A DNA stretch of 64,000 nucleotides from Clostridium omnivorum (GTDB lineage: Bacteria; Bacillota; Clostridia; Clostridiales; Clostridiaceae), in the NCBI RefSeq assembly GCF_026012015.1, contig NZ_BRXR01000001.1, positions 3,694,728-3,758,727 on the forward strand, read 5' to 3'. Below, one piece after another: positions 1-9,929 of the stretch. Numbering within the stretch: the first letter of the stretch is position 1; each line of letters begins with the position of its first letter. The notes under the pieces were generated by a model, which was given only the letters and a program-made list of their open reading frames with translations, was not told where the DNA came from and made no database searches. Made by a program: the position numbers and the translations under genes.

Positions 1-548
1 TCCATTTTCACATCCTGCTTAAGCAATTCTTTTGCCTTTTGTTTAGTTACTAAGGTCGCTTCTATATCTTCATCGTCTTCAAGATATTTATCAGAAAGTA
101 CACCTTCACAGGTACAGTAAACTATTGAGGCGCATTCATCTGTCATTCCAGCCGAAGCATAAACCTTTTTTGCACTTTTATCATAATTAATATCTAAAAG
201 TGAAAGTCCTGTTTCCTCCATAAGTTCCCTTCTTACAGCTATTTCTATACTTTCATTATTATCAATAAGCCCTGCTGGAAGTTCATAAACATAATCATTA
301 AGAGGGATTCTAAACTGCCTTATTAAAACAAGACAATTAGTTTCCTTATGTAAAGCAGCAAGAATTACAGCATCAATACCTTCCTCTTTACCTTGAAAAA
401 ACTGTTCAGAAAGAGTAGTATAATTTTTTCTTGAGGCAATAACCCAATGCTTTTCATTTCCCTTTTTATTATTATAAACTGCATCGTAAAGACTTAAAAA
501 TTTTGTCTCAGCTAGTGGATTTAATTTTTTTATTCTACCATTACTCAT
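1..548 (-). CDS. Nudix hydrolase (3'-truncated by window edge)
   Basis: The gene begins at ATG 548 after an AAGGCGGG ribosome binding site and runs off the left edge, so only about 182 residues are visible. Residues 93-115 fit the Nudix signature GX5EX7REUXEEXGU, with the REL-MEETG core in place. The N-terminal half (KHWVIASRK, then a VLIRQFR strand) resembles the ADP-ribose pyrophosphatase branch, which hydrolyses ADP-ribose or related nucleoside diphosphate derivatives in the cytoplasm. The substrate is inferred from family resemblance only. The downstream neighbour on the same strand lies beyond the window. Other Nudix subfamilies cannot be excluded without the C-terminus. Confidence 0.85.
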   Translation of the reverse strand, partial: MSNGRIKKLNPLAETKFLSLYDAVYNNKKGNEKHWVIASRKNYTTLSEQFFQGKEEGIDAVILAALHKETNCLVLIRQFRIPLNDYVYELPAGLIDNNESIEIAVRRELMEETGLSLLDINYDKSAKKVYASAGMTDECASIVYCTCEGVLSDKYLEDDEDIEATLVTKQKAKELLKQDVKM

Positions 549-611
549 TGATTATCCCGCCTTTCTTATAGGTCAGTAACTACTATTTATCATTGTAAAC
601 CTACAAATAAA

Positions 612-1004
612 TTATGATTTTCCTTTGAATTCATTGCCACATTTTTTACAGGTAATAGTTACTTTTCCTTGTTTTCTAGGAACTCTAAGCTTTTGAGAAC
701 AATTTGGACATTTAAATATTTTATAGTTTTTACGCTGCTCTACAGAAGCTTTATTTGAATAAAACTTTTGTTTTAACTTTAAAGTAAAGTTGTTAAATAC
801 TGCTAATTCCTGATATCTCTTATTCTTATTTTTAGAAAGAATTCTAAAGATTCCATAAACAACAAATACAGTCCCTAAAGGAAAAGTATATCTAGAAAAT
901 GATAATAATAATCCAAAAATAAATAGAAATTCTGTAAGCTTATCTACTCCATAGGAATCCTTTAACATATTATTTATTTTACTTTTAAAGTTGTTAATGT
1001 TCAA
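612..1004 (-). CDS. Small membrane protein with C-terminal zinc ribbon
   Basis: This 130-residue protein starts at TTG 1004, chosen because GAGGTGATT lies eight bases upstream. Two hydrophobic segments (about residues 24-38 and 41-56) suggest a membrane hairpin. A basic linker follows, then a C-terminal zinc ribbon with C99-x2-C102 and C119-x2-C122. No enzymatic family is recognised. The ribbon (CPNC...LRVP...TITCKKC) closely resembles the C-terminus of the glutaredoxin-like gene at 38.55-38.89 kb, so the two may share a stand-alone zinc-ribbon module. It lies between the Nudix and S66 peptidase genes on the same strand. The function is unknown; metal binding is inferred from the cysteine spacing. 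Confidence 0.7.
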   Translation of the reverse strand: MNINNFKSKINNMLKDSYGVDKLTEFLFIFGLLLSFSRYTFPLGTVFVVYGIFRILSKNKNKRYQELAVFNNFTLKLKQKFYSNKASVEQRKNYKIFKCPNCSQKLRVPRKQGKVTITCKKCGNEFKGKS

Positions 1005-1036
1005 TTAAATCACCTCATTTTATTCTATTTCATAGG

Positions 1037-2056
1037 TTAAATAAATTTTTGAATTATTATACCTCTTGAGTTTTTATATTGAACTTCAGCTACTGCGCCA
1101 TTTATTAAAGTTAGTTGTGGAGGTATATGGCCTAAATCCACATTATATATAATTGGAACATTAAATTCAGAAAATGTATTCTTTAAAGCATCGGGCAATG
1201 TAAAATCATCAAAATCTGAATAGCCATCCGGTCTGCCATATAAAACTCCTTTACAATTTTCGAACCATCCATTCATTTTCATCTGCCATAGAGTTTTATA
1301 AATATCACCTGCGTTCATGCTGCAGCTCTCCAAGTACCAAATAAAACCATCTTCATAATATTTGCTTATAAATTCCCTAACTGGAGCAAAAGGAGTGCCG
1401 ATTAGTGAGCGGAGGGTATCTAAACCACCACCGATTAATCTTCCGTTAAAATTGCATTCGTCTTCATCTCCTAAAAGTATCCACTGGCCATATTTTGAAA
1501 ACTTTTCTACATCTGGATTATACTCTATAAATTCAGAAAAATCCTCACCTAAGCACCCTATACTCTCTTGACGAATTATATTTTCACTCTGCAAAATGTT
1601 TAAGGCATTAACTGTAGTTTCATCTATAGGATTACCATCAAAATGAATCAATAAAGGACCGTGAGCCCCAGCCAAATCACATTTCAAAGTTAGTGTAAAC
1701 AATAAGGTGCTAATGTCGGAAAATCCTAAAATCCACTTAGGTTTACTACTTTTTATTTTCTCATAAACCAGATAAGGCAGCATGTCCATTAGAAATTCTC
1801 CGCCCCTTGCTGGAATAATAGCTTTTACTTCGTCATCAAAATATAATGACATGAATTCTTTGGCTCTTTGCCTTGGTGATGCACTTACTGCTTTAAATAT
1901 TTTTCTAACAGAGGCTGTTTCTTTAATTTTAAACCCCAACTGGTTAAGATTTATTATAGCACCATCAAGAACTTCAATTAGATTATCTGATACCCCCATA
2001 GAAGGGGCAGTAGTTCCAATCGTATCGTTTTTTTGTAAAGGTAAAGGATATCTCAT
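1037..2056 (-). CDS. S66 family peptidase (LD-carboxypeptidase / MccF-like)
   Basis: The 339-residue protein matches the Peptidase_S66 family, whose members cleave L,D-peptide bonds in murein peptides or hydrolyse microcin C-type aminoacyl nucleotides (MccF). The Ser-Glu-His pattern is visible: S113 in GFSDIS, E243 in YLESCS and H310 in DLGHIPP. The GGGLDTLRSLIGTP stretch is also typical. The length is normal and no signal peptide is seen, so it should act in the cytoplasm in peptidoglycan recycling or detoxification. LdcA and MccF substrates cannot be told apart by eye. Upstream of ATG 2056 there is a GAGGCG ribosome binding site. Confidence 0.88.
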   Translation of the reverse strand: MRYPLPLQKNDTIGTTAPSMGVSDNLIEVLDGAIINLNQLGFKIKETASVRKIFKAVSASPRQRAKEFMSLYFDDEVKAIIPARGGEFLMDMLPYLVYEKIKSSKPKWILGFSDISTLLFTLTLKCDLAGAHGPLLIHFDGNPIDETTVNALNILQSENIIRQESIGCLGEDFSEFIEYNPDVEKFSKYGQWILLGDEDECNFNGRLIGGGLDTLRSLIGTPFAPVREFISKYYEDGFIWYLESCSMNAGDIYKTLWQMKMNGWFENCKGVLYGRPDGYSDFDDFTLPDALKNTFSEFNVPIIYNVDLGHIPPQLTLINGAVAEVQYKNSRGIIIQKFI

Positions 2057-2260
2057 TTTAACGCCTCCTCAGCTTTAATATTTTAACTTTTAAATGCACT
2101 TCTAGAAACATATTGCAAAACTAGTATAATATATTCTATCAAAATACAAAGGCAAAAGTAAATGTAAACATAGTATTCTTTATTTATTATTGTTGTGTTA
2201 TAATAATATAAAATATTAAGTGATAAAGATTATTACATTATGATTATATGAGGTGGTTAT

Positions 2261-3154
2261 ATGTTAAAAATAGGTTCCCATGTTTCAATGAGTGGGAAAA
2301 AAATGATGCTTGGTTCAGTGGAAGAAGCACTTTCTTATGGAGCTAATACATTTATGATATATACAGGAGCACCGCAAAATACTGTTAGAAAACCAATAGA
2401 AGATTTGAGAATAGATGAAGCTATTGAATATATGAATAAAAATGGAATTGAAGAAATTGTGGTTCATGCTCCATATATTATAAATCTAGGTAACAGTGAA
2501 AAGCCTGAAACCTTTGAGCTTGCTGTTAACTTTTTAAGAGAAGAAATAAAAAGAACCTCAGCTATTAAAAAGGCAAAAAACATAGTACTTCACCCGGGGG
2601 CACATGTTGGTGCTGGAGACGAGAAGGGGCTGCAGCAGATAATAAAGGGGCTTAATGAAGTAATTACAAAGGAGCAGAGCATACAAATTGCCCTAGAAAC
2701 TATGGCTGGAAAAGGTTCAGAATGTGGTAGAAACTTTGAACAAATAGCTAAGATTATTGATGGAGTCATTTATAATGAAAAATTAAGTGTATGTATGGAT
2801 ACTTGTCATATTCATGATGCAGGTTATGATGTGGTAAATAATTTTGATGGAGTGCTTAACGAGTTTGATAAAATTGTAGGGCTTGATAGACTTAAAGTAA
2901 TTCACCTTAACGACAGCAAGAACCCATGTGGAAGTAGGAAAGACAGGCATGAGATTATTGGTTCAGGATATATAGGCTTTGATGCACTATGTTATGTGGC
3001 AAATCATGAAGCACTTAAAGATATACCTAAGATTCTTGAAACTCCATATGTAGCTGATAATGAAGGGAATAAGAAGCCTCCATATAAATATGAAATTGAG
3101 ATGCTTAGAAATAAATGCTATTATGAGGATTTAATTCAGCGCATTATTAGCTAG
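2261..3154 (+). CDS. nfo: Endonuclease IV (AP endonuclease)
   Basis: This 297-residue protein is a class II AP endonuclease, which incises DNA 5' to abasic sites in base excision repair. The zinc-ligand motifs appear in order: [45 protein letters not shown]...RHEIIG and ETPY. This set supplies the His, Asp and Glu residues of the trinuclear zinc site. The length is typical. It is a single gene transcribed away from the S66 peptidase gene, with GAGGTGGTTAT before ATG 2261. Nothing is unusual about it. Confidence 0.96.
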   Translation: MLKIGSHVSMSGKKMMLGSVEEALSYGANTFMIYTGAPQNTVRKPIEDLRIDEAIEYMNKNGIEEIVVHAPYIINLGNSEKPETFELAVNFLREEIKRTSAIKKAKNIVLHPGAHVGAGDEKGLQQIIKGLNEVITKEQSIQIALETMAGKGSECGRNFEQIAKIIDGVIYNEKLSVCMDTCHIHDAGYDVVNNFDGVLNEFDKIVGLDRLKVIHLNDSKNPCGSRKDRHEIIGSGYIGFDALCYVANHEALKDIPKILETPYVADNEGNKKPPYKYEIEMLRNKCYYEDLIQRIIS

Positions 3155-3190
3155 GAGTATAATTTAAGTCATATTTATAAAACTAATTAT

Positions 3191-3213
3191 TAAAAAAAGG
3201 GTCTTATGACCCT
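3191..3213 (-). terminator. Intrinsic terminator overlapping the hydrolase stop codon
   Basis: AGGGTC-TTAT-GACCCT forms a perfect 6-bp stem, and on the minus strand it is followed by seven T residues. The TAA stop of the alpha/beta hydrolase gene (3204-3206) lies in the loop, so the terminator is built into the end of the coding sequence. Confidence 0.8.
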
Positions 3214-4106
3214 ATTTCCTTTAAAAAGGTTTCTACAATTTTTTCATACTCTTCTCGATTCTGCCAATAGGAATCAGCATGACCAGCGTTTGGGGCTAAG
3301 TAAAGTTTTTTAACTCCCTTTTTAATATTATACATATCTATACTCATTTGATTTGGAATATAGGTATCTTGCTGTCCATGAATAAATAATATAGGGGTTT
3401 CAACATCCTTTATATCCCTAATAGGTGAAATTTCCTTATAGAAAAATTTATACTTTATTTTACTTACAACACTTGAGGTATATAAAATAGGAAATCCAGG
3501 CAATTTAAATTCTTCTTTAAGTCTTATTTTAAATAGCTGCATTAAATCTGAGTAAGGGCAGTCTGCTATATAGAATGAAACTCTATTATCAATAGCACAA
3601 TGCTGAAGTGCCGTTCCAGCACCCATGGACTCACCATGAACACCAATATATGCATCCTTCCCAAATCTCTGCAAAACAAAATCTACGCATGTATTTAAAT
3701 CGTACTTTTCAAAATACCCAAAAGTAGTAAAATTACCACCGCTTCTGCCATGATTTCTATGATCATATATAAGAACATTAAATCCTCTTTTATAAAACAT
3801 ATTCATATATTTTACGGAGCCATACTTAGACCAAGTTATACCATGACAAAATATAATAACTTTTTTTGAATTTTCAACTGGAAACAGGATGCCGTCTAAC
3901 TGGTAACCGTAGGGAGAGAAGATTGTAACAGGCTCTTTTGGTAATGAATTATACCATTCCTCATTAATTTTGCCATTGTCTCTATCAACAGTGTAGGTTT
4001 CATCATGATCCCATACCTTAGGTTTTGAAGCTAAATTAGCAAAAAATACACTAGCAATAGCAAGAATTAATATAATAATTAGTATGATAGCAATTAAAAT
4101 GTACAC
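3204..4106 (-). CDS. Membrane-anchored alpha/beta hydrolase
   Basis: This 300-residue serine hydrolase has one N-terminal hydrophobic segment (residues 2-24), probably a signal anchor that leaves the catalytic domain outside the membrane. The catalytic triad is readable: S160 in GESMG, D247 in GQQDTYIP and H276 in NAGHADS. The HG oxyanion motif sits at residues 88-89 and the YDHRNHGRSGG segment is typical of the lysophospholipase/BAAT-like branch. The substrate is unknown; an acyl ester or lipid is plausible by family. It is a single gene ending in a terminator that overlaps its stop codon. Confidence 0.85.
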   Translation of the reverse strand: MYILIAIILIIILILAIASVFFANLASKPKVWDHDETYTVDRDNGKINEEWYNSLPKEPVTIFSPYGYQLDGILFPVENSKKVIIFCHGITWSKYGSVKYMNMFYKRGFNVLIYDHRNHGRSGGNFTTFGYFEKYDLNTCVDFVLQRFGKDAYIGVHGESMGAGTALQHCAIDNRVSFYIADCPYSDLMQLFKIRLKEEFKLPGFPILYTSSVVSKIKYKFFYKEISPIRDIKDVETPILFIHGQQDTYIPNQMSIDMYNIKKGVKKLYLAPNAGHADSYWQNREEYEKIVETFLKEIGS

Positions 4107-4386
4107 TATATTAACACCACCTTTTTCATTAAAATATAAGTTAAATAAGAGTATTTTAGAAAACCTTTTCCAGTATTACTATTATAACTCTTTTTATTAT
4201 TATTTCATAGATAAATTATATAACTAGTCAGTACAAAATATTACATATAATTCCATGAGTAGAAGTAATCCACGCGTTTTTAATATTTTGAAAAGTTAGT
4301 TGAATTAATATAAAAGGCTTGTAATAGCTGATAGAATAACATAAAATTATATTGATAAGTTATTTATAAGAATGAGGTGAAAGGAT

Positions 4387-6621
4387 ATGCCTATTATTGT
4401 TAATGAAGAAAACAAAGAATTTCATTTATTTAATAAACAAATTAGTTATATTTTCAGGGTTATGGATAATAACCAATTAGAGCATTTATATTTTGGAAAA
4501 GTATTGCATCATAGAAAAGGTTTTCTGAACTTGGTAGAAAGAGAACCTAGACCGTTAACTTCTAATTTATATGAAGGCAACCAGACACTATCCTTAGAGC
4601 ATATAAAGCAGGAGTATCCATCTTATGGAACTACAGATTTCAGAATGCCTGCTTTTTCAATAGAGAGTGAAAGTGGAAGTAGAATAACAGATTTTAAATA
4701 TAAATCCTATAGAATATTTAGTGGGAAAAAAGCTCTAAAGGAACTTCCTTCTACTTATGTTGAGGATGAAAATGAAGCGGATACCTTAGAAATAAAGCTG
4801 TATGATAATGTGCTTAACTGTGAACTAATTCTGAGTTACACTATATATGAAGACTACGCTGCTATATGCAGAAATGCAAGATATATTAACTTAGGCAATA
4901 ATAAAATAGAAATAACTAGTGCTATGAGTACTAGTCTAGATTTACCAGACGATGATTATGAAATGCTTCATCTAGCAGGGGCTTGGAGCAGAGAACGCCA
5001 TATAAAGATAAGAAAGCTGCAGCCTGGAATTCAATCAATCTATAGTGCTAGAGGAGCAAGCAGTGCAAATCATAATCCTTTTTTAGCATTAAAAAGACCG
5101 TACACTACAGAAAATATGGGGGAGGTATACGGTTTTAGTCTTGTATATAGTGGAAATTTCTTAGGCCAAGTGGAAGTGGATTCTTATGGAGTATCTAGAG
5201 TAACACTTGGTATAAATCCATTTAACTTTAGGTGGGTTTTAGAGTCTTCTGAGGAGTTTCAAACTCCTGAAGCAGTGACGGTATTTTCGGACTGTGGACT
5301 AAATGGCATGAGTCAGACCTTCCATAAGCTTTACAGAACTAGGCTAGCAAGGGGCTATTGGAGAGACAGAGTAAGACCAATACTTATAAATAACTGGGAA
5401 GCAACTTATTTTGACTTCAATGAAGAAAAAATAATAAATATTGCTAAGACTGCCAAAGAACTTGGAATTGAATTATTTGTATTAGATGATGGATGGTTTG
5501 GTAAGAGAAATGACGATACTTCTTCCCTTGGAGATTGGTTTGTTAACAAGAATAAGCTTTCTGATGGCATTGAAGGCTTAAGTAAGAAAATAAATAATAT
5601 TGGAATAAAATTCGGTTTATGGTTTGAACCAGAGATGGTTAGCAAGGACAGCCATATATTTAATGAACATTCAGATTGGGTTATACATGATCCAAACAGA
5701 AATATGTCCCATGGAAGAAATCAATATGTGTTAGACTTTTCTAATAAACAGGTTGTAGATTATATATATAACCTAATGTGTAAAACTATAGAAAGTTCCT
5801 CAATATCTTATATTAAGTGGGATATGAATAGAAATATTACAGAAGCATATTCCAGTTTCCTTAATAGTAATCAGCAGGGAGAACTAATGCATAGGTATAT
5901 TTTAGGGGTATATAATTTGTATGATAGACTAACAACAAAATTCCCAGAGATTCTTTTTGAGTCCTGCGCCGCTGGAGGAGGAAGATTTGATCCAGGAATG
6001 CTTTATTATGCGCCACAGGCATGGACAAGTGATGATACAGATGCTGTAGAAAGATTAAAAATACAGTATGGTACTTCCATGGTTTATCCTATTAGCTCAA
6101 TGGGATCACATGTTTCAGCTGTTCCTAATCATCAGGTAGGAAGGATAACTTCAATTGACACTAGAGCAAATGTTGCTTACTTCGGAACCTTTGGATATGA
6201 GCTTGATTTAAATAAGCTTTCAGATGAAGAAAAAGAGGATGTAAAAAAGCAAGTAGAATTTTTTAAAGAGCATAGAGATCTAATACAGAAGGGTGATTTT
6301 TACAGATTAATGAGCCCTTTTGAAGGAAATGATACCTGCTGGATTATTGTTTCTAAAGGCAAGGAGAAGGCAATTGTAGGTTATTACTCTGTTTTATCCA
6401 GACCCAATGATAGATATCATAGAATTAAGCTTACAGGGTTACAGTCGGATAAGCTATATATGGTAGAGCCTAAGGGTACTACGCATTATGGAGATGAACT
6501 TATGATCATAGGAATTATATTAAGCGAGGATTATTCAGGAAGGCATGAGGATTTTTATAAAAAGCATCCAAATGACTATTCATCTAGAGTATTTACAATA
6601 AAAGAAGTTAAAGAAGAATAA
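4387..6621 (+). CDS. Alpha-galactosidase, GH36
   Basis: The 744-residue protein is a full-length GH36 alpha-galactosidase that releases terminal alpha-1,6-galactose from melibiose, raffinose and similar oligosaccharides. An N-terminal beta-sandwich is followed by the catalytic barrel with VLDDGWFGKR, GLWFEPEMV, KWDMNR (nucleophile D479) and W-TSDDTDAVERL (acid/base D549 or D550). The spacing agrees with characterised GH36 enzymes. There is no signal peptide, so the substrate must be imported first. No sugar transporter or regulator is adjacent; the gene stands alone with GAGGTGAAAGGAT before ATG 4387 and a strong terminator after it. Confidence 0.95.
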   Translation: MPIIVNEENKEFHLFNKQISYIFRVMDNNQLEHLYFGKVLHHRKGFLNLVEREPRPLTSNLYEGNQTLSLEHIKQEYPSYGTTDFRMPAFSIESESGSRITDFKYKSYRIFSGKKALKELPSTYVEDENEADTLEIKLYDNVLNCELILSYTIYEDYAAICRNARYINLGNNKIEITSAMSTSLDLPDDDYEMLHLAGAWSRERHIKIRKLQPGIQSIYSARGASSANHNPFLALKRPYTTENMGEVYGFSLVYSGNFLGQVEVDSYGVSRVTLGINPFNFRWVLESSEEFQTPEAVTVFSDCGLNGMSQTFHKLYRTRLARGYWRDRVRPILINNWEATYFDFNEEKIINIAKTAKELGIELFVLDDGWFGKRNDDTSSLGDWFVNKNKLSDGIEGLSKKINNIGIKFGLWFEPEMVSKDSHIFNEHSDWVIHDPNRNMSHGRNQYVLDFSNKQVVDYIYNLMCKTIESSSISYIKWDMNRNITEAYSSFLNSNQQGELMHRYILGVYNLYDRLTTKFPEILFESCAAGGGRFDPGMLYYAPQAWTSDDTDAVERLKIQYGTSMVYPISSMGSHVSAVPNHQVGRITSIDTRANVAYFGTFGYELDLNKLSDEEKEDVKKQVEFFKEHRDLIQKGDFYRLMSPFEGNDTCWIIVSKGKEKAIVGYYSVLSRPNDRYHRIKLTGLQSDKLYMVEPKGTTHYGDELMIIGIILSEDYSGRHEDFYKKHPNDYSSRVFTIKEVKEE

Positions 6622-6642
6622 GTATTTTTTCAGGTAAACTAA

Positions 6643-6683
6643 AAAATGCATTGATAAAACATTAAGTTTTATCAATGCATTTT
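6643..6683. terminator. Bidirectional intrinsic terminator
   Basis: An 18-bp perfect inverted repeat (AAAATGCATTGATAAAAC and its complement) with a 5-nt loop separates the convergent alpha-galactosidase and SHOCT genes. Its A/T ends provide U-tracts in both directions. Confidence 0.85.
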
Positions 6684-6686
6684 AAG

Positions 6687-6986
6687 TTATTGAACTTGGT
6701 GCAATATGGTTTCTTTTTTTGCATTATATTCTTCGTCTGTTATTTCACCATTAGCGTATCTAATGTTTAGAATTTCTAATGCTTTAGCTGTAGTATCCAT
6801 AGTAGGTACTGAAGGTACGTTAGCAGCATTTACGCTATTTCCATGGAAATCTTTTTTTCTTATAAGCTTATTAAATAAATAAACTAGAACAACTAGAAGA
6901 ATGAGAGTAATAATAATACAAGGTATAATCATAAAACCACCAAAATGCATTCCATACATTCCTTGATAACCACGTCCAAATCTCAT
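6687..6986 (-). CDS. SHOCT-domain membrane protein
   Basis: The 99-residue protein has a glycine-rich N-terminus (MRFGRGYQGMYG), one transmembrane segment at about residues 17-40 and a C-terminal SHOCT (short C-terminal) domain. The SHOCT signature is LEILNIRYANGEITDEEY. SHOCT domains are oligomerisation modules of unknown detailed function, common in small bacterial membrane proteins. The gene is monocistronic, convergent with the alpha-galactosidase gene, and preceded by AGGAGGTATAGCT before ATG 6986. No specific role can be assigned. Confidence 0.8.
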   Translation of the reverse strand: MRFGRGYQGMYGMHFGGFMIIPCIIITLILLVVLVYLFNKLIRKKDFHGNSVNAANVPSVPTMDTTAKALEILNIRYANGEITDEEYNAKKETILHQVQ

Positions 6987-7217
6987 TAGCTATACCTCCT
7001 ATAAATATAATAATAATTACGTTCATTTTAACTGCTTGTTTATGTATATGATACTACAGATTTATTATGTAAACTGAGTGACAACTTCTTGAATAATTTG
7101 TTAAGAATTTTTTTAATACATAATAAGTTTATGATAAAATGTATTTAATAAAATAATATAGAGGGATTAAAGTATTATGTCCACTTTAGTTTATAAAATG
7201 CAGCGAGGAGTCTTAAT

Positions 7218-8117
7218 ATGAACATTAATAAAGAAGAATTTTTAAACAAATATCACCTTTCAGAAAATTTCCTGAGTGAAAAAAGAATACAGTGGGATGT
7301 TTTAAATAATATATACGAAGACTTTTTTAACTATAAATATAGCTATGAGAGTCAAGCCGGATTTATTGCTGATACTCTTAGAACCTGTAAAAAAATACAT
7401 TCGGTAAAATCTAGAGTTAAAGACCCTGAGCGTCTAATAGAAAAGATTATTAGAAAAACTGAAGATAGAAGAAAAAAGTATGGAGAGGATTTTCAGTTTT
7501 CCATAGATAATTATAAGGATGAGATAAACGATTTAATAGGCGTTAGAGCAATACATATATTTAAGGAAGACTGGGAGTCAATACATAATTTTATATGTAG
7601 AACCTGGAAGGTTGTTGAGATAACTGCAAATGTCAGGGAAGGAGACGATACCCATAGGTTTGAAGAACTTAATATAGAAATATGTTCAAGAAAATCGGGG
7701 TATAGATCTGTTCACTATTTAATTGAGTTTTTTCCTACAAGTCAAAAGGTTATTGCAGAAATTCAAGTAAGAACAATTTTTGAAGAAGGCTACGGTGAAA
7801 TAGATCACCAGCTTAGATATTCACACGATAAAATACCTAAGGTTCTAGCTTCAAATCTTCTTCTTTTTAATAGAATTGCTGGCAGTGCAGATGAAATGGC
7901 TTCACTTATAAATTTACTAAACAAAAACTGGACTGAGATGGAGGAAAATTTCCAAGGTATAATGAAGCAAAAAAATCATGAAATAAAAGAACTTAAAAAA
8001 ATAGTCAATGAAAAGACTGGGATAGAAGAGAAAGATAAGAAGGAAATTCTAGACGCACTTGAAAATATAATAATGAAGGATGAATTAATGAATTTAGCTG
8101 ACGAACTAGATAGTTAG
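7218..8117 (+). CDS. Small alarmone synthetase, RelA/SpoT domain
   Basis: The 299-residue protein has a RelA/SpoT nucleotidyltransferase core and no HD hydrolase domain, so it is predicted to make (p)ppGpp from ATP and GDP/GTP. Diagnostic segments are VKDPERLIEKI, INDLIGVRAIHIF, GYRSVHYLIEF and AEIQVRTIFEEGYGEIDH. RelP/RelQ-type synthetases are near 200-230 residues; this one adds a C-terminal helical tail of roughly 70 residues (from about 230) rich in Lys and Glu. TGS and ACT domains are absent. It is monocistronic, with GCGAGGAGTC before ATG 7218. The start is supported by that site. Confidence 0.9.
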   Translation: MNINKEEFLNKYHLSENFLSEKRIQWDVLNNIYEDFFNYKYSYESQAGFIADTLRTCKKIHSVKSRVKDPERLIEKIIRKTEDRRKKYGEDFQFSIDNYKDEINDLIGVRAIHIFKEDWESIHNFICRTWKVVEITANVREGDDTHRFEELNIEICSRKSGYRSVHYLIEFFPTSQKVIAEIQVRTIFEEGYGEIDHQLRYSHDKIPKVLASNLLLFNRIAGSADEMASLINLLNKNWTEMEENFQGIMKQKNHEIKELKKIVNEKTGIEEKDKKEILDALENIIMKDELMNLADELDS

Positions 8118-8121
8118 GGTG

Positions 8122-8160
8122 AAAAGGCACAATGATTTTATAAAGTCATTGTGCCTTTTC
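8122..8160. terminator. Bidirectional intrinsic terminator
   Basis: AAAAGGCACAATGA and its complement form a 14-bp stem between two convergent stop codons. Flanking A and T runs let it serve both the alarmone synthetase and the DUF4153 gene. Confidence 0.85.
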
Positions 8161-8171
8161 AATGTTATATA

Positions 8172-9929
8172 TTATTTTAACTTAACCAAGATATAGAAAT
8201 CCAAGCCTTTATCTTCAATAGATCCAGTATTTTGATTTTTGTTTCCTGAAATGTTTAGAAAAACGAATTTTACTTTCATCTTTTCATTTTCTTCAGAAAA
8301 GGTCATTTCGTCAGCTGGCAATGTATTTTCTTCAGACATTCTATAGCCTTCAGGCTGTATTCCATGTTTTTTAATCATATCTTCTAAAAAAGTATTCAGA
8401 TCTTTTGAGTAAATGTTTTTTCCATTATAAGATATTTTTGCAATGGATGATGAAGGATCGTAGGATGCATCCAAAGGGCTATTACTTGCTACTTTTTTTC
8501 CTTCTGTCATAATTCTCATATCAAATAGGTTATCATAACCGCTAATATCTACTGATCCTTCAGATGGGTTTCTCATATAGTAGAAACGCCCATAAGGCGA
8601 CTCATATATAGGATTTTCATAGTAAAAGCCTAGAACATTACTCATATCCTGTATTTTAAAGTTATCAGGTAGATATTTAACATTATTTAAGCTGTGATTT
8701 CTATTAAAATAATCTAATATACTGCTTAACGCAGCTTTATCTTCTTTTGATATTTTACTAGAACTTTGAATTGAGTCAGCTTTTATCATATTGTTGCTTA
8801 AAAGAATCTTTTCGAATCTCTTATTTTGACTGTATTTTGAAATTGAATAACTGCTAACTGGTCCAAAGACAGAAATAAGTGTGACAACTGACAGGGAAAT
8901 AGGTATTAAGATGTTTCTAAGTTCCTTCTTTAATGAAAAGTAGAGCATAATACAAAATACCCAAAATGCTAGTATTACTACATAATATCTGTTTTCAGTA
9001 ACCCCATAAGCATTTATTCTAATACCTATAGACACAAACATCATTATTAGCAAAGGAAGTATTATTTTAGGGGCTATTTTTAGAAAGGTTTTAGCCCAGT
9101 TATTTTCAGATAGTATAGGGGTTATGAAAAATAACACAATTACAACTATTACTGAGTACCATAGTACTAGATGAGATACCAAGCCTATGGGCCAATGTGC
9201 AGTAATTATAATTTTTCCAAAATATATATAGAGAATTATTGTATATGCTGTTAACAATGGCATTGCTATATATAGTAGTAATATTCTTAAAAGCTTCGGA
9301 TAGTTTTTATATAAAAGCTTTTGAGTTTTTGATGGTATTGTTGATAAAAAATAAGCTACTGCAAATAGAAAAACAACTAATATCCAGGTATAGTAGTATA
9401 TTTTACCTTGAATTTTAATGCCTAAAAGCTTATCTATAGTAAAAAGTATTGCAGATAGGCCTCCATATAATACTAGTGTATAAATAAAGGTTGTAAAAAA
9501 ACCTGTAAATAAGGTTATAACATAAATTTCAAGTTCATCTTTTTTTGAAAGACATGGGATAAATATGAAACATAGATATGAAATCAAACTAACTCCAATG
9601 TATCTGGTAATTTCTACTATTCTAAGGTCCTTCAAGAGGAATACATAATAGAGTATTAATAATAGAGCACCTATAGTGTTGTAAATAATTAGCTTAAAGT
9701 ATTTTTCATCCTCATTTCTTTCAAAAAAAAGTTTTATTGATAAGGAAATAGGGATGCCAAGCGCCAAAATCATTGCTATCCGTGCAAGAGTATTTTGTGT
9801 AGGATTAGTTTCTGATATTGTAATTAGCACGGCTGCAATTAATGCTGAAAGGAGTATAGTTACAGGGAATCTTTTAATACTTAGGAAAAGACCGCTTAAT
9901 AGGTTTCTAAACAACTGTAACACTTTCAT
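8172..9929 (-). CDS. DUF4153 multipass membrane protein
   Basis: This 585-residue protein has roughly eleven or twelve hydrophobic helices in residues 10-370, followed by an extracytoplasmic-looking C-terminal region of about 200 residues. The membrane half, including the MPLLTAYTIILYIYFGK segment, matches the DUF4153 family of uncharacterised bacterial membrane proteins. No catalytic motif is visible. The C-terminal region contains repeated Ile/Ser/Tyr strands and no cysteine pairs. It is transcribed alone, with AGGAGGGTT before ATG 9929. Its function is unknown; a role at the envelope is only an inference from topology. Confidence 0.8.
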   Translation of the reverse strand: MKVLQLFRNLLSGLFLSIKRFPVTILLSALIAAVLITISETNPTQNTLARIAMILALGIPISLSIKLFFERNEDEKYFKLIIYNTIGALLLILYYVFLLKDLRIVEITRYIGVSLISYLCFIFIPCLSKKDELEIYVITLFTGFFTTFIYTLVLYGGLSAILFTIDKLLGIKIQGKIYYYTWILVVFLFAVAYFLSTIPSKTQKLLYKNYPKLLRILLLYIAMPLLTAYTIILYIYFGKIIITAHWPIGLVSHLVLWYSVIVVIVLFFITPILSENNWAKTFLKIAPKIILPLLIMMFVSIGIRINAYGVTENRYYVVILAFWVFCIMLYFSLKKELRNILIPISLSVVTLISVFGPVSSYSISKYSQNKRFEKILLSNNMIKADSIQSSSKISKEDKAALSSILDYFNRNHSLNNVKYLPDNFKIQDMSNVLGFYYENPIYESPYGRFYYMRNPSEGSVDISGYDNLFDMRIMTEGKKVASNSPLDASYDPSSSIAKISYNGKNIYSKDLNTFLEDMIKKHGIQPEGYRMSEENTLPADEMTFSEENEKMKVKFVFLNISGNKNQNTGSIEDKGLDFYILVKLK

